A stretch of 64,000 bases of DNA from CAVSVP01 sp963731125 (GCA_963731125.1 CAVSVP010000007.1:248001-312000); one strand, 5' to 3'. Shown: positions 18,223 through 26,981, counted from the first letter of the stretch. Notes: a model not told the origin generated them from the sequence alone. Translations and numbers: made by a program.

Positions 18223-19074
18223 GTGCCAATTGTTAAGGGTCATGTAGAACCTAGCTGGCAAGCGCGCCTGAAACTGATATTCACGCATCATAACGGCAAG
18301 GAACGAACTCTACTCAGCCACCGCCACCATAGTGGTCCGCTTCAGGTACAGCGGCCATTCTATCCTGAAACCAATAGCACCTGTCATGTCTATATTCTGC
18401 ACCCGCCGGGTGGAGTCGTGGGAGGTGATACTCTGACTATGGAAGCCACCCTTGAGCCGGGCGCCGAAGCTTTACTTACCACACCGGCAGCCGGCAAATT
18501 CTATCGCAGCAGCGGAGCCACAGCCCGACAAGTACAGAACCTGCGTGTCGGTGATAACGCGACATTAGAATGGCTGCCTCAGGAAAATATTATTTTCCAG
18601 GGCGCACTTGTCCATTTGCTAACTCGGGTGGAACTGAGCAAAAACGCTAACTTTATCGGCTGGGAAATTCTCTGCTTGGGTAGACCAGCGGCTGGTGAAA
18701 GGTTTGCGCAGGGCATGTGCCGACAGGATTTTGAAATTTGGCGTGACGGCATCCCCCTTTATTTGGAACATAGCCGTTATAAAGGCGGTTCGGAGTTGCT
18801 GTTTTCACGCTGGGGCTTAGCTGGATTACCTATCACTGCCAGTCTGATATGCATAACTCATCAGCTAGGCTTGGCCGAAAGGGTGCGCCACGGGGTCGGA
18901 AAGATGGCAGCAGAGGAACTGTTCGGCACCAGTCAGTTAGATGAGGTGCTAATTTGTCGCTATCTGGGCGCATCTGTGGAACGAGCACGCTATTTGTTTA
19001 GCCGTGTCTGGAGGGTGCTGCGGCCTTTAGTCGCGGGCAAAACAGTGGTAATGCCTCGGGTTTGGAATACTTGA
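18223..19074 (+). CDS. ureD: Urease accessory protein UreD (UreH)
   Basis: UreD is the scaffold that brings UreF and UreG to apo-urease for nickel insertion. The 283-aa protein shows PSWQARLKLIF at the start, LQVQRPFYPE, YILHPPGGVVGGD, LEPGAEALLTTPAAGKFYRS, LEWLPQENIIFQGA and the C-terminal LICRYLGASVERARYLFSRVWRVLRPLVAGK. Translation starts at GTG with GGAG about 8 bases upstream. It is the first gene of the ure operon, but a 233-bp gap separates it from ureA. Confidence 0.93.
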   Translation: MPIVKGHVEPSWQARLKLIFTHHNGKERTLLSHRHHSGPLQVQRPFYPETNSTCHVYILHPPGGVVGGDTLTMEATLEPGAEALLTTPAAGKFYRSSGATARQVQNLRVGDNATLEWLPQENIIFQGALVHLLTRVELSKNANFIGWEILCLGRPAAGERFAQGMCRQDFEIWRDGIPLYLEHSRYKGGSELLFSRWGLAGLPITASLICITHQLGLAERVRHGVGKMAAEELFGTSQLDEVLICRYLGASVERARYLFSRVWRVLRPLVAGKTVVMPRVWNT

Positions 19075-19128
19075 AATATTATTATCGGCTTACTTTCGAT
19101 CGATCTGAAAGCTATTATCAAGACCGTC

Positions 19129-19190
19129 TGCGGCATGGATACCGTAGACGAGCTTACCGGGATGTACCGACGGGGTGTCTTGAGAATACC
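19129..19190 (+). repeat. Dispersed intergenic repeat, copy 1
   Basis: The core atggatacc...agcttaccgggatgta and the trailing aata match a second copy at 58768-58835. It lies between ureD and ureA. The spurious 62-aa ORF here (HGYRRRAYRDVPTG) comes from this repeat. Confidence 0.65.
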
Positions 19191-19307
19191 TTTCAGGTCG
19201 ATATTAGCCTTTTATTAAGATCCAGCAATTACTGGTCAAGTGATCGGTAAACTGATTCATTGATTTTTTACGCTTTTCATAGCCAAAACATAAGCTGGAG
19301 AAAATTT

Positions 19308-19610
19308 GTGGAATTATCGCCCCGTGAAAAAGATAAGCTCCTGTTGTTTACCGCCGGCCTGGTGGCCGAACGGCGCAAAGCGCGCGGACTTAAGCTGAAT
19401 TATCCGGAAGCCGTGGCCTATGTTTCCGCTGCCCTTCTGGAGGCTGCCCGGGACGGTAAAAGTGTAGCGGACTTGATGAGCTTTGGTCGTACTCTGTTGT
19501 CTCGAAACGATGTCATGGAAGGGGTTCCGGAGATGATTGCCGAGGTGCAGGTGGAAGCTACCTTCCCCGACGGCACTAAGCTGGTTACCGTGCACAACCC
19601 TATTGCTTGA
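19308..19610 (+). CDS. ureA: Urease subunit gamma
   Basis: The 100-aa protein is the exact usual length of UreA: MELSPREKDKLLLFTAGLVAERR, LNYPEAVAYVSAALLEAARDGKSVADLM, VMEGVPEMIAEVQVEATFPDGTKLVTVHNPI. The GTG at 19308 is chosen because GGAG lies 8 bases upstream; the frame extends to 19260 with unconserved residues. UreA, UreB and UreC form the urease trimer that hydrolyses urea to ammonia and carbamate. Confidence 0.95.
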   Translation: MELSPREKDKLLLFTAGLVAERRKARGLKLNYPEAVAYVSAALLEAARDGKSVADLMSFGRTLLSRNDVMEGVPEMIAEVQVEATFPDGTKLVTVHNPIA

Positions 19611-19620
19611 GGCGATAAAC

Positions 19621-19938
19621 ATGATCCCCGGAGAAATCATTACCCAACACGGCGACTTGACACTCAATACGGGACGCCAAACCATCACGCTTAACGTCGC
19701 CAATACCGGTGACAGGCCTATACAGGTAGGTTCGCATTATCATTTTTTTGAAACCAATCCAGCATTAGATTTTGACCGTGCTGCTAGCCGCGGCTACCGT
19801 CTCAATATCCCAGCCGGCACGGCGGTGCGTTTCGAACCTGGCCAAAGCCGCCGGGTTGAATTGGTAGAGTTTGCTGGTTTACGCCGGGTGTACGGCTTTC
19901 GCGGGGCTGTCATGGGTGCCTTGGAGGATAAGCCGTGA
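19621..19938 (+). CDS. ureB: Urease subunit beta
   Basis: The 105-aa protein begins MIPGEIITQHGDLTLN and contains TGDRPIQVGSHYHFFETNPALDFDR, RLNIPAGTAVRFEPGQSR and VYGFRGAVMG, all standard for UreB. It starts 10 bases after ureA and its end overlaps the GTG of ureC by 4 bases. The frame reaches back to 19537, but that part overlaps ureA and is not UreB sequence. Confidence 0.95.
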   Translation: MIPGEIITQHGDLTLNTGRQTITLNVANTGDRPIQVGSHYHFFETNPALDFDRAASRGYRLNIPAGTAVRFEPGQSRRVELVEFAGLRRVYGFRGAVMGALEDKP

Positions 19939-21641
19939 GTTCGCTTTCACGCCGTGCCTATGCAGATATGTATGGCCCTACCACCGGGGACCGTCTGCGC
20001 CTTGGCGATACTGAGTTATGGATCGAAGTCGAGCGGGACCAGACTGTTTATGGAGACGAGGTTAAATTCGGCGGCGGTAAGGTAATTCGCGACGGTATGG
20101 GTCAATCTCAACGTTCTTATAACGAGGGCGTAGTGGATACGGTCATCACCAATGCACTGATTCTAGACCACTGGGGTATCGTGAAGGCCGATATCGGGAT
20201 TAGAGAGGGCCGTATCTGCGGCATCGGCAAAGCCGGCAATCCAGATGTACAGCCAAACGTCACCATAGTGATCGGGCCCGGTACCGAGGCTATCGCTGGC
20301 GAGGGACTGATTGCCACTGCCGGAGGCATCGACGCCCATATCCACTTTATTTGTCCGCAACAAGTGGAGGAAGCATTGATGTCCGGCATTACGACGATGC
20401 TGGGCGGCGGCACCGGCCCGGCTACCGGCACTAATGCCACAACCTGTACACCGGGACCATGGAATATCCAGCGCATGCTGCAGGCTTCCGAAGAGCTACC
20501 CATGAACCTGGGATATCTAGGCAAGGGTAACGCTAGCCGGCCTCGTGCTCTAGAAGAACAACTGGAGGCCGGTGCTATGGGTCTTAAGCTTCACGAGGAT
20601 TGGGGCACCACGCCGGCAGCTATTGATAATTGCCTGGCAGTGGCTGAGCATTATGATGTGCAGGTAGCCATTCATACTGACACGTTAAATGAATCTGGTT
20701 TTGTAGAAGACACTTTAGCGGCTTTTCGAGGCCGGACTATTCACACCTACCATACAGAAGGAGCAGGAGGGGGCCACGCCCCGGATATTATTAAGGCCTG
20801 CGGAGAACCGAATGTATTACCCTCCTCTACCAATCCTACCAGGCCCTACACCGTCAATACGGTGGATGAGCATTTGGATATGCTTATGGTCTGTCATCAC
20901 TTAGATCCCAATATTCCGGAAGACGTGGCTTTTGCGGACTCCCGAATTCGTCGGGAAACCATTGCCGCTGAGGATATTCTTCATGATTTGGGGGCTTTTA
21001 GTATGATTGCCTCCGATTCTCAGGCGATGGGACGGGTAGGTGAAGTCATCTGCCGCACCTGGCAGACCGCTCATAAGATGAAAGTGCAGCGAGGTAGCCT
21101 AGAAGGCGACCCCGGCCACCACGATAATGGGCGCGTTAAGCGCTATATTGCCAAGTACACCATTAACCCTGCCCTGACCCATGGTATCAGTCATGAAGTC
21201 GGTTCTCTCGAGGCTGGCAAACTAGCAGATATCGTGCTTTGGAAACCGGCTTTCTTCGGTGTTAAACCGGCCCTGATCATCAAAGGCGGCATGATCGTCG
21301 CCGCCCCAATGGGTGATCCTAACGCTTCTATCCCGACGCCTCAACCCATGCATTATCGACCTATGTTTGGTGCGTTAGGCGGAGCGCGGGCGGCTACCTG
21401 CGTCAGCTTGGTTTCCCAAGCGGCTTTAGCGAGTGGTGCTCTGGAGAGGTTGCATCTGCAAAAACGCCTAGTAGCGGTGACCAACACCCGCTCTCTGCGC
21501 AAAACAGATTTAATCCACAATAGCTATCAACCGCATATGGAGATAGACCCGCAAACCTATGAAGTTAGAGCAGATGGGACACTATTAACTTGTGAGCCTC
21601 TGGCAATAGTTCCCTTAGCACAGCGGTATTTCCTGTTTTAG
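19935..21641 (+). CDS. ureC: Urease subunit alpha (catalytic)
   Basis: The 568-aa catalytic subunit carries both nickel ions. GGIDAHIHFICPQQ (two His ligands), GLKLHEDWG (Lys218, carbamylated bridge), VAIHTDTLNESGF, HTYHTEGAGGGHAPD and the Asp ligand in IASDSQAMGR are intact. So is the flap region MVCHHLDPNIPEDVAFADSRIRRETIAAED with the catalytic histidine. The enzyme should be active if nickel is loaded by UreDEFG. Translation starts at GTG. Confidence 0.96.
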   Translation: MSSLSRRAYADMYGPTTGDRLRLGDTELWIEVERDQTVYGDEVKFGGGKVIRDGMGQSQRSYNEGVVDTVITNALILDHWGIVKADIGIREGRICGIGKAGNPDVQPNVTIVIGPGTEAIAGEGLIATAGGIDAHIHFICPQQVEEALMSGITTMLGGGTGPATGTNATTCTPGPWNIQRMLQASEELPMNLGYLGKGNASRPRALEEQLEAGAMGLKLHEDWGTTPAAIDNCLAVAEHYDVQVAIHTDTLNESGFVEDTLAAFRGRTIHTYHTEGAGGGHAPDIIKACGEPNVLPSSTNPTRPYTVNTVDEHLDMLMVCHHLDPNIPEDVAFADSRIRRETIAAEDILHDLGAFSMIASDSQAMGRVGEVICRTWQTAHKMKVQRGSLEGDPGHHDNGRVKRYIAKYTINPALTHGISHEVGSLEAGKLADIVLWKPAFFGVKPALIIKGGMIVAAPMGDPNASIPTPQPMHYRPMFGALGGARAATCVSLVSQAALASGALERLHLQKRLVAVTNTRSLRKTDLIHNSYQPHMEIDPQTYEVRADGTLLTCEPLAIVPLAQRYFLF

Positions 21642-21685
21642 TTCTAGTTTGTCAAACGCGAATGTGACAGAGTCAATGTTGATCA

Positions 21686-22135
21686 ATGCCATTAGAAATC
21701 ACTGAGAAACTTCCGGTGCCCGCAAAACCGGATGTTACCCTGACTCTACCCTTCGCGCTGCGCCAGAAAAGCCGCTTGTTGACCCGTCTGGACAATAACG
21801 AAGAGGCCAAATTATTTTTGCCCCGCGGCACAGTACTGCGGCAGGGGGATCTATTGCGTACCACTACAGGTTTAATTGTCCGGGTGGAAGCTGCTCCAGA
21901 GGCGGTGTCCACCGCCATCACAGACGATCCCTTGCAGTTAGCCCGAGTCTGCTACCATTTGGGTAACCGTCACGTACCCATACAGATTGGCTCTGGCTGG
22001 GTGCGCTATCTGCGTGATCATGTCCTGGATACGCTTGTGGAAGTTTTAAATTTACAAGTCAAAGCGGAAAATGTGCCGTTTGAGCCGGAAGCCAGCGCCT
22101 ACGACAGGCACAGCCATCACCATGACCCTGGTTGA
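21686..22135 (+). CDS. ureE: Urease accessory protein UreE, C-terminus rewritten by an IS
   Basis: UreE delivers nickel to the urease assembly complex. The 149-aa protein has LTLPFALRQKSRLLTRLDNNEEAKLFLPRG, GDLL, ITDDPLQLARVCYHLGNRHVPIQIG and a short His-rich tail (DRHSHHHD). The last codons and the TGA stop lie in the end of the IS4-like element: the natural end would read HHHDY-stop, the present one reads HHHDPG-stop. Nickel-binding histidines are kept, so function is probably unaffected. Confidence 0.92.
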   Translation: MPLEITEKLPVPAKPDVTLTLPFALRQKSRLLTRLDNNEEAKLFLPRGTVLRQGDLLRTTTGLIVRVEAAPEAVSTAITDDPLQLARVCYHLGNRHVPIQIGSGWVRYLRDHVLDTLVEVLNLQVKAENVPFEPEASAYDRHSHHHDPG

Positions 22136-23479
22136 CTGACAAAACTCGTAAGGTACGGATTCTGCTTGAAATCAAAGGAAGGGATGAGATGAACTGCGCG
22201 ACCCGTGTTGCAACGGGGTAGATCAAAAAAGGGAGTCCGCGCCTGAACCCCTCATCCCCGCTTTACCCTACGATAGTCTCCCTATTGGCACAAGCGCCGT
22301 GGCGCGATCGTCGGCATTTATCGACCTTGGCAGGGATGGTGGTTGGGTTATTGAGCAGCGGCTGGATCGGGCTGAGTGAGTGGGTGCCGTATGTGCACAG
22401 TCGCGCCCAGGTGGCGGCCAGTACCTGGCGGCGGTTTCGGCGCTGGTTGGCCAATGGGCGGGTGGATGTCCACCACCTCTATGGGGCGCTGGTGCAGCCG
22501 GTGCTAGCGGAACTGGACGCGTCACGCCGGTACGTGGTGTTGGATACCTCATTGCGGTGGAACCGGTGGTGTTTGATCCGCCTGGGGTTGGTCTATCGCG
22601 GCCGTACGCTGCCGCTGGTCTGGAAGGTCATTGACCATCGCTCCCGCCGTGTGGCCTTTCGGGCTTACCGCGGGTTATTGCGCTTGGCCGAGCGGGTGTT
22701 GCCGGCAGGACGGGACATCGTGCTGTTGGCCGACCGCGGCTTTATGCAGGTGGAACTGATGGCCTGGATCCACCGACAAGCGCGCTGGCATCTGCGCGTG
22801 CGTATCAACCGCGCGGGGTTGCATCTCTATGTCCACCTCCACCGCCGGGGGCACTATCGGCGCCTGGCCAGGCGCGTGCAGGCCGGTGAAGTGGGATGCT
22901 ATCATCACGTCTCTGTCGGCCCGCAACGCCTGGAGATGCACGTAGCTGTGGGCTGGCAACGGGGACACCGCGAGCCGTGGTTGATCCTCAGCGATGAACC
23001 GACCGACCGCGATACCTTGGCCGAGTATGGTCAGCGTTTTCGGATCGAGGAGAATTTCCTGGATGACAAATCCAACGGCTTCCAACTGGAAAGCTCGCCA
23101 CTGCGCGACGTCCGTACCTTGACGCGGCTGCTGTTGGTCTTGGCCGTGGCTACCCTGTACCTGACTTGCCAAGGCGCCGCGGTGGTCGCCCAGGGCCAAC
23201 GCCGCCGGGTCGATACGCATTGGTTCCGCGGCCATAGTTATCTGCGCTTAGGCTGGCATGGGCTGCGCTATGCGCTGGCCCATGGCGAAGCCCTGCTGCA
23301 ACGCTTGACGCTGGGCGCCCTGCAGGATCCGGACCCGGCTCAGGCCAGCCGCCGACAGGGACGGCAAAAACGTCAACAAGCTCGCTGGATGGACCCTTTG
23401 CCGGCCTGTTATTCTTTGTTACTTCCCACGCTGGAGGCAGCATAACGGTTAGCCGAGAGGAGTTTTGTCAGTCAACCAG
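22127..23479 (+). mobile_element. IS4-like element in the ureE/ureF overlap
   Basis: Perfect 20-bp inverted ends CTGGTTGACTGACAAAACTC lie at 22128-22147 and (inverted) 23460-23479. A 9-bp direct repeat CACCATGAC flanks the element (22118-22126 and 23480-23488), as expected for an IS4-superfamily transposase. The element is about 1.35 kb with one intact transposase gene. Such clean ends suggest a recent insertion. Confidence 0.93.
22285..23445 (+). CDS. IS4-like transposase
   Basis: A 386-aa DDE transposase. VVLDTSLRW (first Asp), IVLLADRGFMQVEL (second Asp) and YGQRFRIEENFLDDKSNGFQLESS (the Y-(2)-R-(3)-E-(6)-K signature with the catalytic Glu) are in the expected order. The protein is rich in Arg and Leu and has no frameshift, so it may be active. 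The start is uncertain: TTG at 22285 is the first plausible codon in the frame. Confidence 0.88.
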   Translation: MAQAPWRDRRHLSTLAGMVVGLLSSGWIGLSEWVPYVHSRAQVAASTWRRFRRWLANGRVDVHHLYGALVQPVLAELDASRRYVVLDTSLRWNRWCLIRLGLVYRGRTLPLVWKVIDHRSRRVAFRAYRGLLRLAERVLPAGRDIVLLADRGFMQVELMAWIHRQARWHLRVRINRAGLHLYVHLHRRGHYRRLARRVQAGEVGCYHHVSVGPQRLEMHVAVGWQRGHREPWLILSDEPTDRDTLAEYGQRFRIEENFLDDKSNGFQLESSPLRDVRTLTRLLLVLAVATLYLTCQGAAVVAQGQRRRVDTHWFRGHSYLRLGWHGLRYALAHGEALLQRLTLGALQDPDPAQASRRQGRQKRQQARWMDPLPACYSLLLPTLEAA

Positions 23480-23483
23480 CACC

Positions 23484-24173
23484 ATGACTACTAACCCGAA
23501 AGCTTGCGAAGTGGCGTTATTACGGCTGTTGCAAATGGTGAGTCCGGCTCTGCCGATAGGTGCCTATGCATACTCTCAAGGGTTGGAAACCGCAGTGGCA
23601 CGCCATTGGATAACAAATGAGGCTGAAGCAGAACAGTGGATAGGCGGACTCTTACGTTATCCTCTCACTTACCTGGACGTTCCGCTGTTCGTCCGTTTGT
23701 ATCATGCCTGGAAATCCAGCGACATCGGTAGTGTCTCTGCTTGGAATGCTTGGCTTTATGCAAGCCGGGAAGCGGCAGAACTGCAGCAGGAAGACCGGCA
23801 TCTGGGTATGGCTCTAGCTCGCTTGCTAGCGGATTTAGGCTTAGTTGAGGCTAAACCCTGGCAAACAGCGCCCCGTGTCTGTTTTGCTACTTTATTCAGT
23901 CTAGCGGCAGTACGTTGGGAAATTCCGCTGATAGACGCTGCCAAAGGTTATTTATGGGCCTGGGCTGAAAATCAAATAGCGGCAGCCATTAAATTAATCC
24001 CACTGGGTCAGACTGGCGGACAGCGAATACTGTCCCGGCTTTTGCCGGAAATCGTGGCGGCGGTGCAGCATGGAATAGCATTGGAAGATGCCGATATTGG
24101 CTATACAGCTCCAGGCTTGGGATTGGTCAGCGCGTTACACGAAGTACAATACTCTCGGTTGTTTCGTTCTTAA
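23484..24173 (+). CDS. ureF: Urease accessory protein UreF
   Basis: UreF works with UreD and UreG as a gate for GTP-dependent nickel loading. The 229-aa protein has LLQMVSPALPIGAYAYSQGLETAV, the DVPLFVRLYHAW and SREAAELQQEDRHLGMALARLL segments, and the C-terminal LIPLGQTGGQRILSRLLPEI. The ATG lies inside the right-hand copy of the 9-bp target duplication, so the IS just upstream left its start codon intact. Its expression now depends on read-through of, or a promoter in, the IS. Confidence 0.93.
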   Translation: MTTNPKACEVALLRLLQMVSPALPIGAYAYSQGLETAVARHWITNEAEAEQWIGGLLRYPLTYLDVPLFVRLYHAWKSSDIGSVSAWNAWLYASREAAELQQEDRHLGMALARLLADLGLVEAKPWQTAPRVCFATLFSLAAVRWEIPLIDAAKGYLWAWAENQIAAAIKLIPLGQTGGQRILSRLLPEIVAAVQHGIALEDADIGYTAPGLGLVSALHEVQYSRLFRS

Positions 24174-24344
24174 TTGAGATCAACCGGCAAACTTTATAAT
24201 ATCTTATCTAAGTGCCCTTTAACATTAAACAAGCCTGGGAAATCTCAACAGCTCGACGCCTGCTGACAAACTAATTCTTATCGACTCAGAAATTTTCTTA
24301 TAGGATATTTTTTCAAATTGTTTGTAGAACGTAAGCAACGGACC

Positions 24345-24965
24345 ATGATCAACAAACCCGCATTACGTGTCGGCATCGGTGGCCCGGTGGGTTCCGGCAA
24401 AACTTCCTTAGTGGAAGCCATCTGCAAGGCTCTTCGGGACTGTTATGCTATCGCAGTCGTCACCAACGATATCTATACTCAGGAAGACGCTCAGTTTCTG
24501 GTTCGTAACCAGACTCTCGATGCTGAGCGTATTATCGGTGTAGAGACCGGTGGCTGTCCCCACACCGCTATCCGCGAAGATGCATCTATGAATCTGATGG
24601 CGGTAGACCAGTTGTGTGAGCGTTTTCCCGGTCTGGATTTGGTGTTGGTTGAAAGCGGCGGCGATAATCTGAGCGCTACCTTCAGTCCGGAACTCGTCGA
24701 CTTGACAGTTTATGTTATTGATGTAGCCGCCGGTGACAAAATACCCCGTAAGGGCGGACCGGGCATAACCCGCTCCGATTTACTGGTAATTAACAAAATT
24801 GATCTAGCCGCTTCTGTGGGTGCTTCTTTGGAGATAATGGCCAGGGACACCCGTCAGATGCGCGGCGAGCGTCCTTTTGTGTTCAGTAACTTAAAAACTG
24901 GCCGGGGAATAGAGCAGATACTTGAATTCATTATTGAGCAAGGAATGTTGGAACGACCCGTATAA
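24345..24965 (+). CDS. ureG: Urease accessory GTPase UreG
   Basis: A 206-aa SIMIBI-class GTPase that powers nickel insertion. The P-loop GPVGSGKTSLVEAICK (residues 13 on), the nickel/zinc CPH in VETGGCPHTAIREDASMN, VLVESGGDNLSATFSPEL and the guanine-specificity NKIDLA are present. The ATG at 24345 is preferred over an in-frame TTG at 24318 because MINKPALRVGIGGPVGSGKT matches the family start. About 170 bases without a gene separate it from ureF. Confidence 0.95.
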   Translation: MINKPALRVGIGGPVGSGKTSLVEAICKALRDCYAIAVVTNDIYTQEDAQFLVRNQTLDAERIIGVETGGCPHTAIREDASMNLMAVDQLCERFPGLDLVLVESGGDNLSATFSPELVDLTVYVIDVAAGDKIPRKGGPGITRSDLLVINKIDLAASVGASLEIMARDTRQMRGERPFVFSNLKTGRGIEQILEFIIEQGMLERPV

Positions 24966-25004
24966 GCCAAAACTCTGGCGCCTAAGCTTACATTGGAAGG
25001 TATG

Positions 25005-25499
25005 ATGGGCCGATTTTTCATCGGATTTTTAGTGATTCAAGGGATATTGTTTACGGCCGAGCTGTTACATCCTGTTCAACAGGCAGTAGTGATTCCGTGG
25101 ACCGAGGCGGTAGCTCGGGCCAGCGCTTGGCTGGCCCAACGTTTTGACTCCGCTGTTCTCTCGCAAGGTAAGGTGCTACACCATCAGACAAGTGATTTTG
25201 CGGTTTCTATCGAGGCAGGTTGTAACGGGATTGAGGCCAGCATTATTTTGGCGGCTGCCATGCTGGCTTTCCCTGCTCCATGGCGGTACCGGTTGACCGG
25301 TCTGGGTTACGGTTTTTTGGCCATTCACGGGCTCAACTTGCTACGCATTATCAGCCTGTTTTACTTGGGTCAGTGGAATTTAACAGCCTTTGAGTGGGTG
25401 CATCTTTATCTCTGGCAAGCCCTGATCATGCTGGACGCCTTGGTGGTTTTCCTGTTTTGGTTGCGTACCTTACCAGTACCTAATTGCAAGCGCGCATAG
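25005..25499 (+). CDS. Exosortase H (XrtH-like)
   Basis: An integral membrane protein of about 164 aa with four or five membrane segments. The catalytic triad of exosortases is visible: Cys in IEAGCNGIEASII, Arg in HGLNLLRIISLFYLG and His in FEWVHLYLWQALIMLDALVVFLFW. The short length fits the XrtH group, which processes proteins with a C-terminal IPTL-CTERM sorting signal. GGAAGG at 24995-25000 supports a start at 25005 (or 25002). It follows ureG by 40 bases but is not functionally linked to urease. Confidence 0.8.
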   Translation: MGRFFIGFLVIQGILFTAELLHPVQQAVVIPWTEAVARASAWLAQRFDSAVLSQGKVLHHQTSDFAVSIEAGCNGIEASIILAAAMLAFPAPWRYRLTGLGYGFLAIHGLNLLRIISLFYLGQWNLTAFEWVHLYLWQALIMLDALVVFLFWLRTLPVPNCKRA

Positions 25500-25504
25500 T
25501 TCCT

Positions 25505-26122
25505 ATGCTGCTATCTCCCTTTTGCCGTTTTCTGATGCAGGTATTCTTATGGCTGCCCATTTGCTTTGGTGCCTGGTACTATTTGGCTTCCGTACTTGTC
25601 CTGCCAATCACCATCCTGATGAACCTGCTACTGCAGGCACTGTTTCCCACGGTCATTGCCACCATTGAACAGCAGGGACATCTGCTGGATATCGTTACTC
25701 GACTCACTTTGGCAGAAGTTGGCATGAATGCTCCCGCTGGTCATCAGGGAGTACTCGTCTTTACAGTAAATCCCCTCATTTACAGTTACGGTTTACCGCT
25801 CCTGGCAGCGCTTATCCTGGCAGTGCCGGACCAGGAAGCGGTTTTGACCCGACGTTTTACTCTAGGCTTTACAGTGCTATTGCTGGTGGAAGCCATCGGC
25901 GTCAGCACTGCAATCCTCAAGACACTGATTTTTGATCTGGGAACCGTCAGTGCAGCAAAGTTAGGCATCATCGGCTGGGAAAGGGAAGCCGTGGCGCTTG
26001 CCTATCAGTTTGGTTCTCTTATTCTGCCAGGGCTAACACCAATAGCATTATGGCTGTTTATGTGCCGCGGCTTCGTGATGGAGTTGGCTCCTAATTTAAG
26101 GGTTCAGAAACAGCAAACTTGA
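25505..26122 (+). CDS. Exosortase H-associated membrane protein
   Basis: A 205-aa protein with several hydrophobic segments (FLWLPICFGAWYYLASVLVLP, YSYGLPLLAALILAVP, FTLGFTVLLLVEAIGVSTAILKTLIF). It begins 5 bases after the exosortase stop. A membrane protein of this type regularly follows xrtH genes and is presumed to be a partner in sorting; its biochemical role is not known. A TTG at 25484 would give a slightly longer, overlapping version. Confidence 0.7.
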   Translation: MLLSPFCRFLMQVFLWLPICFGAWYYLASVLVLPITILMNLLLQALFPTVIATIEQQGHLLDIVTRLTLAEVGMNAPAGHQGVLVFTVNPLIYSYGLPLLAALILAVPDQEAVLTRRFTLGFTVLLLVEAIGVSTAILKTLIFDLGTVSAAKLGIIGWEREAVALAYQFGSLILPGLTPIALWLFMCRGFVMELAPNLRVQKQQT

Positions 26123-26491
26123 ACGCCAAGAGAGTGTGCGGAGATAACTGTAGATTAGACATTATCGGAAATAAGCTATTGACCGACTTAACTACTTGTA
26201 CATCAAGAGCAATAACTCGCCGAAACTTTAAAACCGATAATGTCTATTACTCGATCATCAAGTTTTTAGAACTTGACGACTTGGTCTGGAACTGGGGTAG
26301 CTGAGTCAGCCGATCGCCCTCCGGTTTCGGCGCTTGCTGAGACCGTCAAGGGGCGAGGGGCTGGCCAGCTACCGGTGCTTATTGTAGCACGGTGGTAGAC
26401 AAGAGCGAGAGGAAGTTGATAATACCGCGCGGTTGAGTCACCGTCGGACGCCGTACAACCACCCATGTTGATCAGTGAACCCTAACCGTTT
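26123..26491. other. 369-bp gap holding a MITE and the ill-defined left end of element X
   Basis: Apart from the MITE at 26156-26246 and a 7-bp hairpin near 26259-26278, nothing is recognised. The stretch from about 26300 is GC-richer and probably already belongs to element X, whose left terminus was not found. Confidence 0.5.
26156..26246. mobile_element. 91-bp MITE-like element with TAGACATTATCGG ends
   Basis: A perfect 13-bp inverted repeat (tagacattatcgg at 26156-26168 and its inverse at 26234-26246) bounds about 65 bases without a gene. If TA is the duplicated target, the core ends are GACATTATCGG. It lies just after the exosortase partner gene. Confidence 0.6.
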
Positions 26492-26981
26492 GTGAAAGAG
26501 TTTATCGGTGCACTGGATGCGGCGCTCGGAGCCCATCGGCCGTTGGGGTCGGGGTTGAGCTTCGCGCAACGCCATTGGTTGGGGTTTTGCCTGATGGGGA
26601 TTGTGATCACCAATACGGTGTGTTGGGCGAAATTTGAACGGGCGAGTCTGGGGCGGTATTCACTGGCGGGGTTGTCGTGGATGTTCCGGCACGCGAAGAT
26701 GCCGTGGGAACGGCTGTTAGAGCTGAGCGTGCGGGTCATCCTGCGCCGCTATGGGATCACCGAAGGGTGTCTGTGTCTGGACGATGCGGACAAGAGGCGC
26801 GCGAAGGTCACCCAGACCATTGCCCATGTCCATAAACTCAAGGATAAAGCCAGCGGCGGCTTTATCCGGGGGCAAAGTTTGATTTTCTTGCTGCTGATCA
26901 CGCCGAAGGTGACGATTCCGGTGGGGTTTGTCTTTTACCTGCCGGATCCGGCGCTGACGGCCTGGAACCAGGAGGCTAATA
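26492..26981 (+). pseudogene. Element X transposase, N-terminal fragment
   Basis: About 163 codons beginning with GTG: LSFAQRHWLGFCLMGIVITNTVCWAKFERASLGRYSLAGLSWMFRHAKMPWERLLELSV, then LCLDDADKRRAKVTQTIAHVHKL (likely first catalytic Asp) and VGFVFYLPDPALTAWNQEAN. It is cut off by the left end of the ISAzo13 element. The family looks like a DDE transposase of the IS4 superfamily, not assigned further. Confidence 0.8.

Noticed and set aside
19062..19250. 62-aa ORF between ureD and ureA
   Set aside because: It overlaps the ureD end and is made from a dispersed repeat; no ribosome-binding site or family.
22675..23235. 186-aa minus-strand ORF in the IS4-like element
   Set aside because: An antisense shadow of the intact transposase frame.
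26119..26304. 61-aa ORF after the exosortase partner
   Set aside because: It spans the MITE and has no protein-like features.
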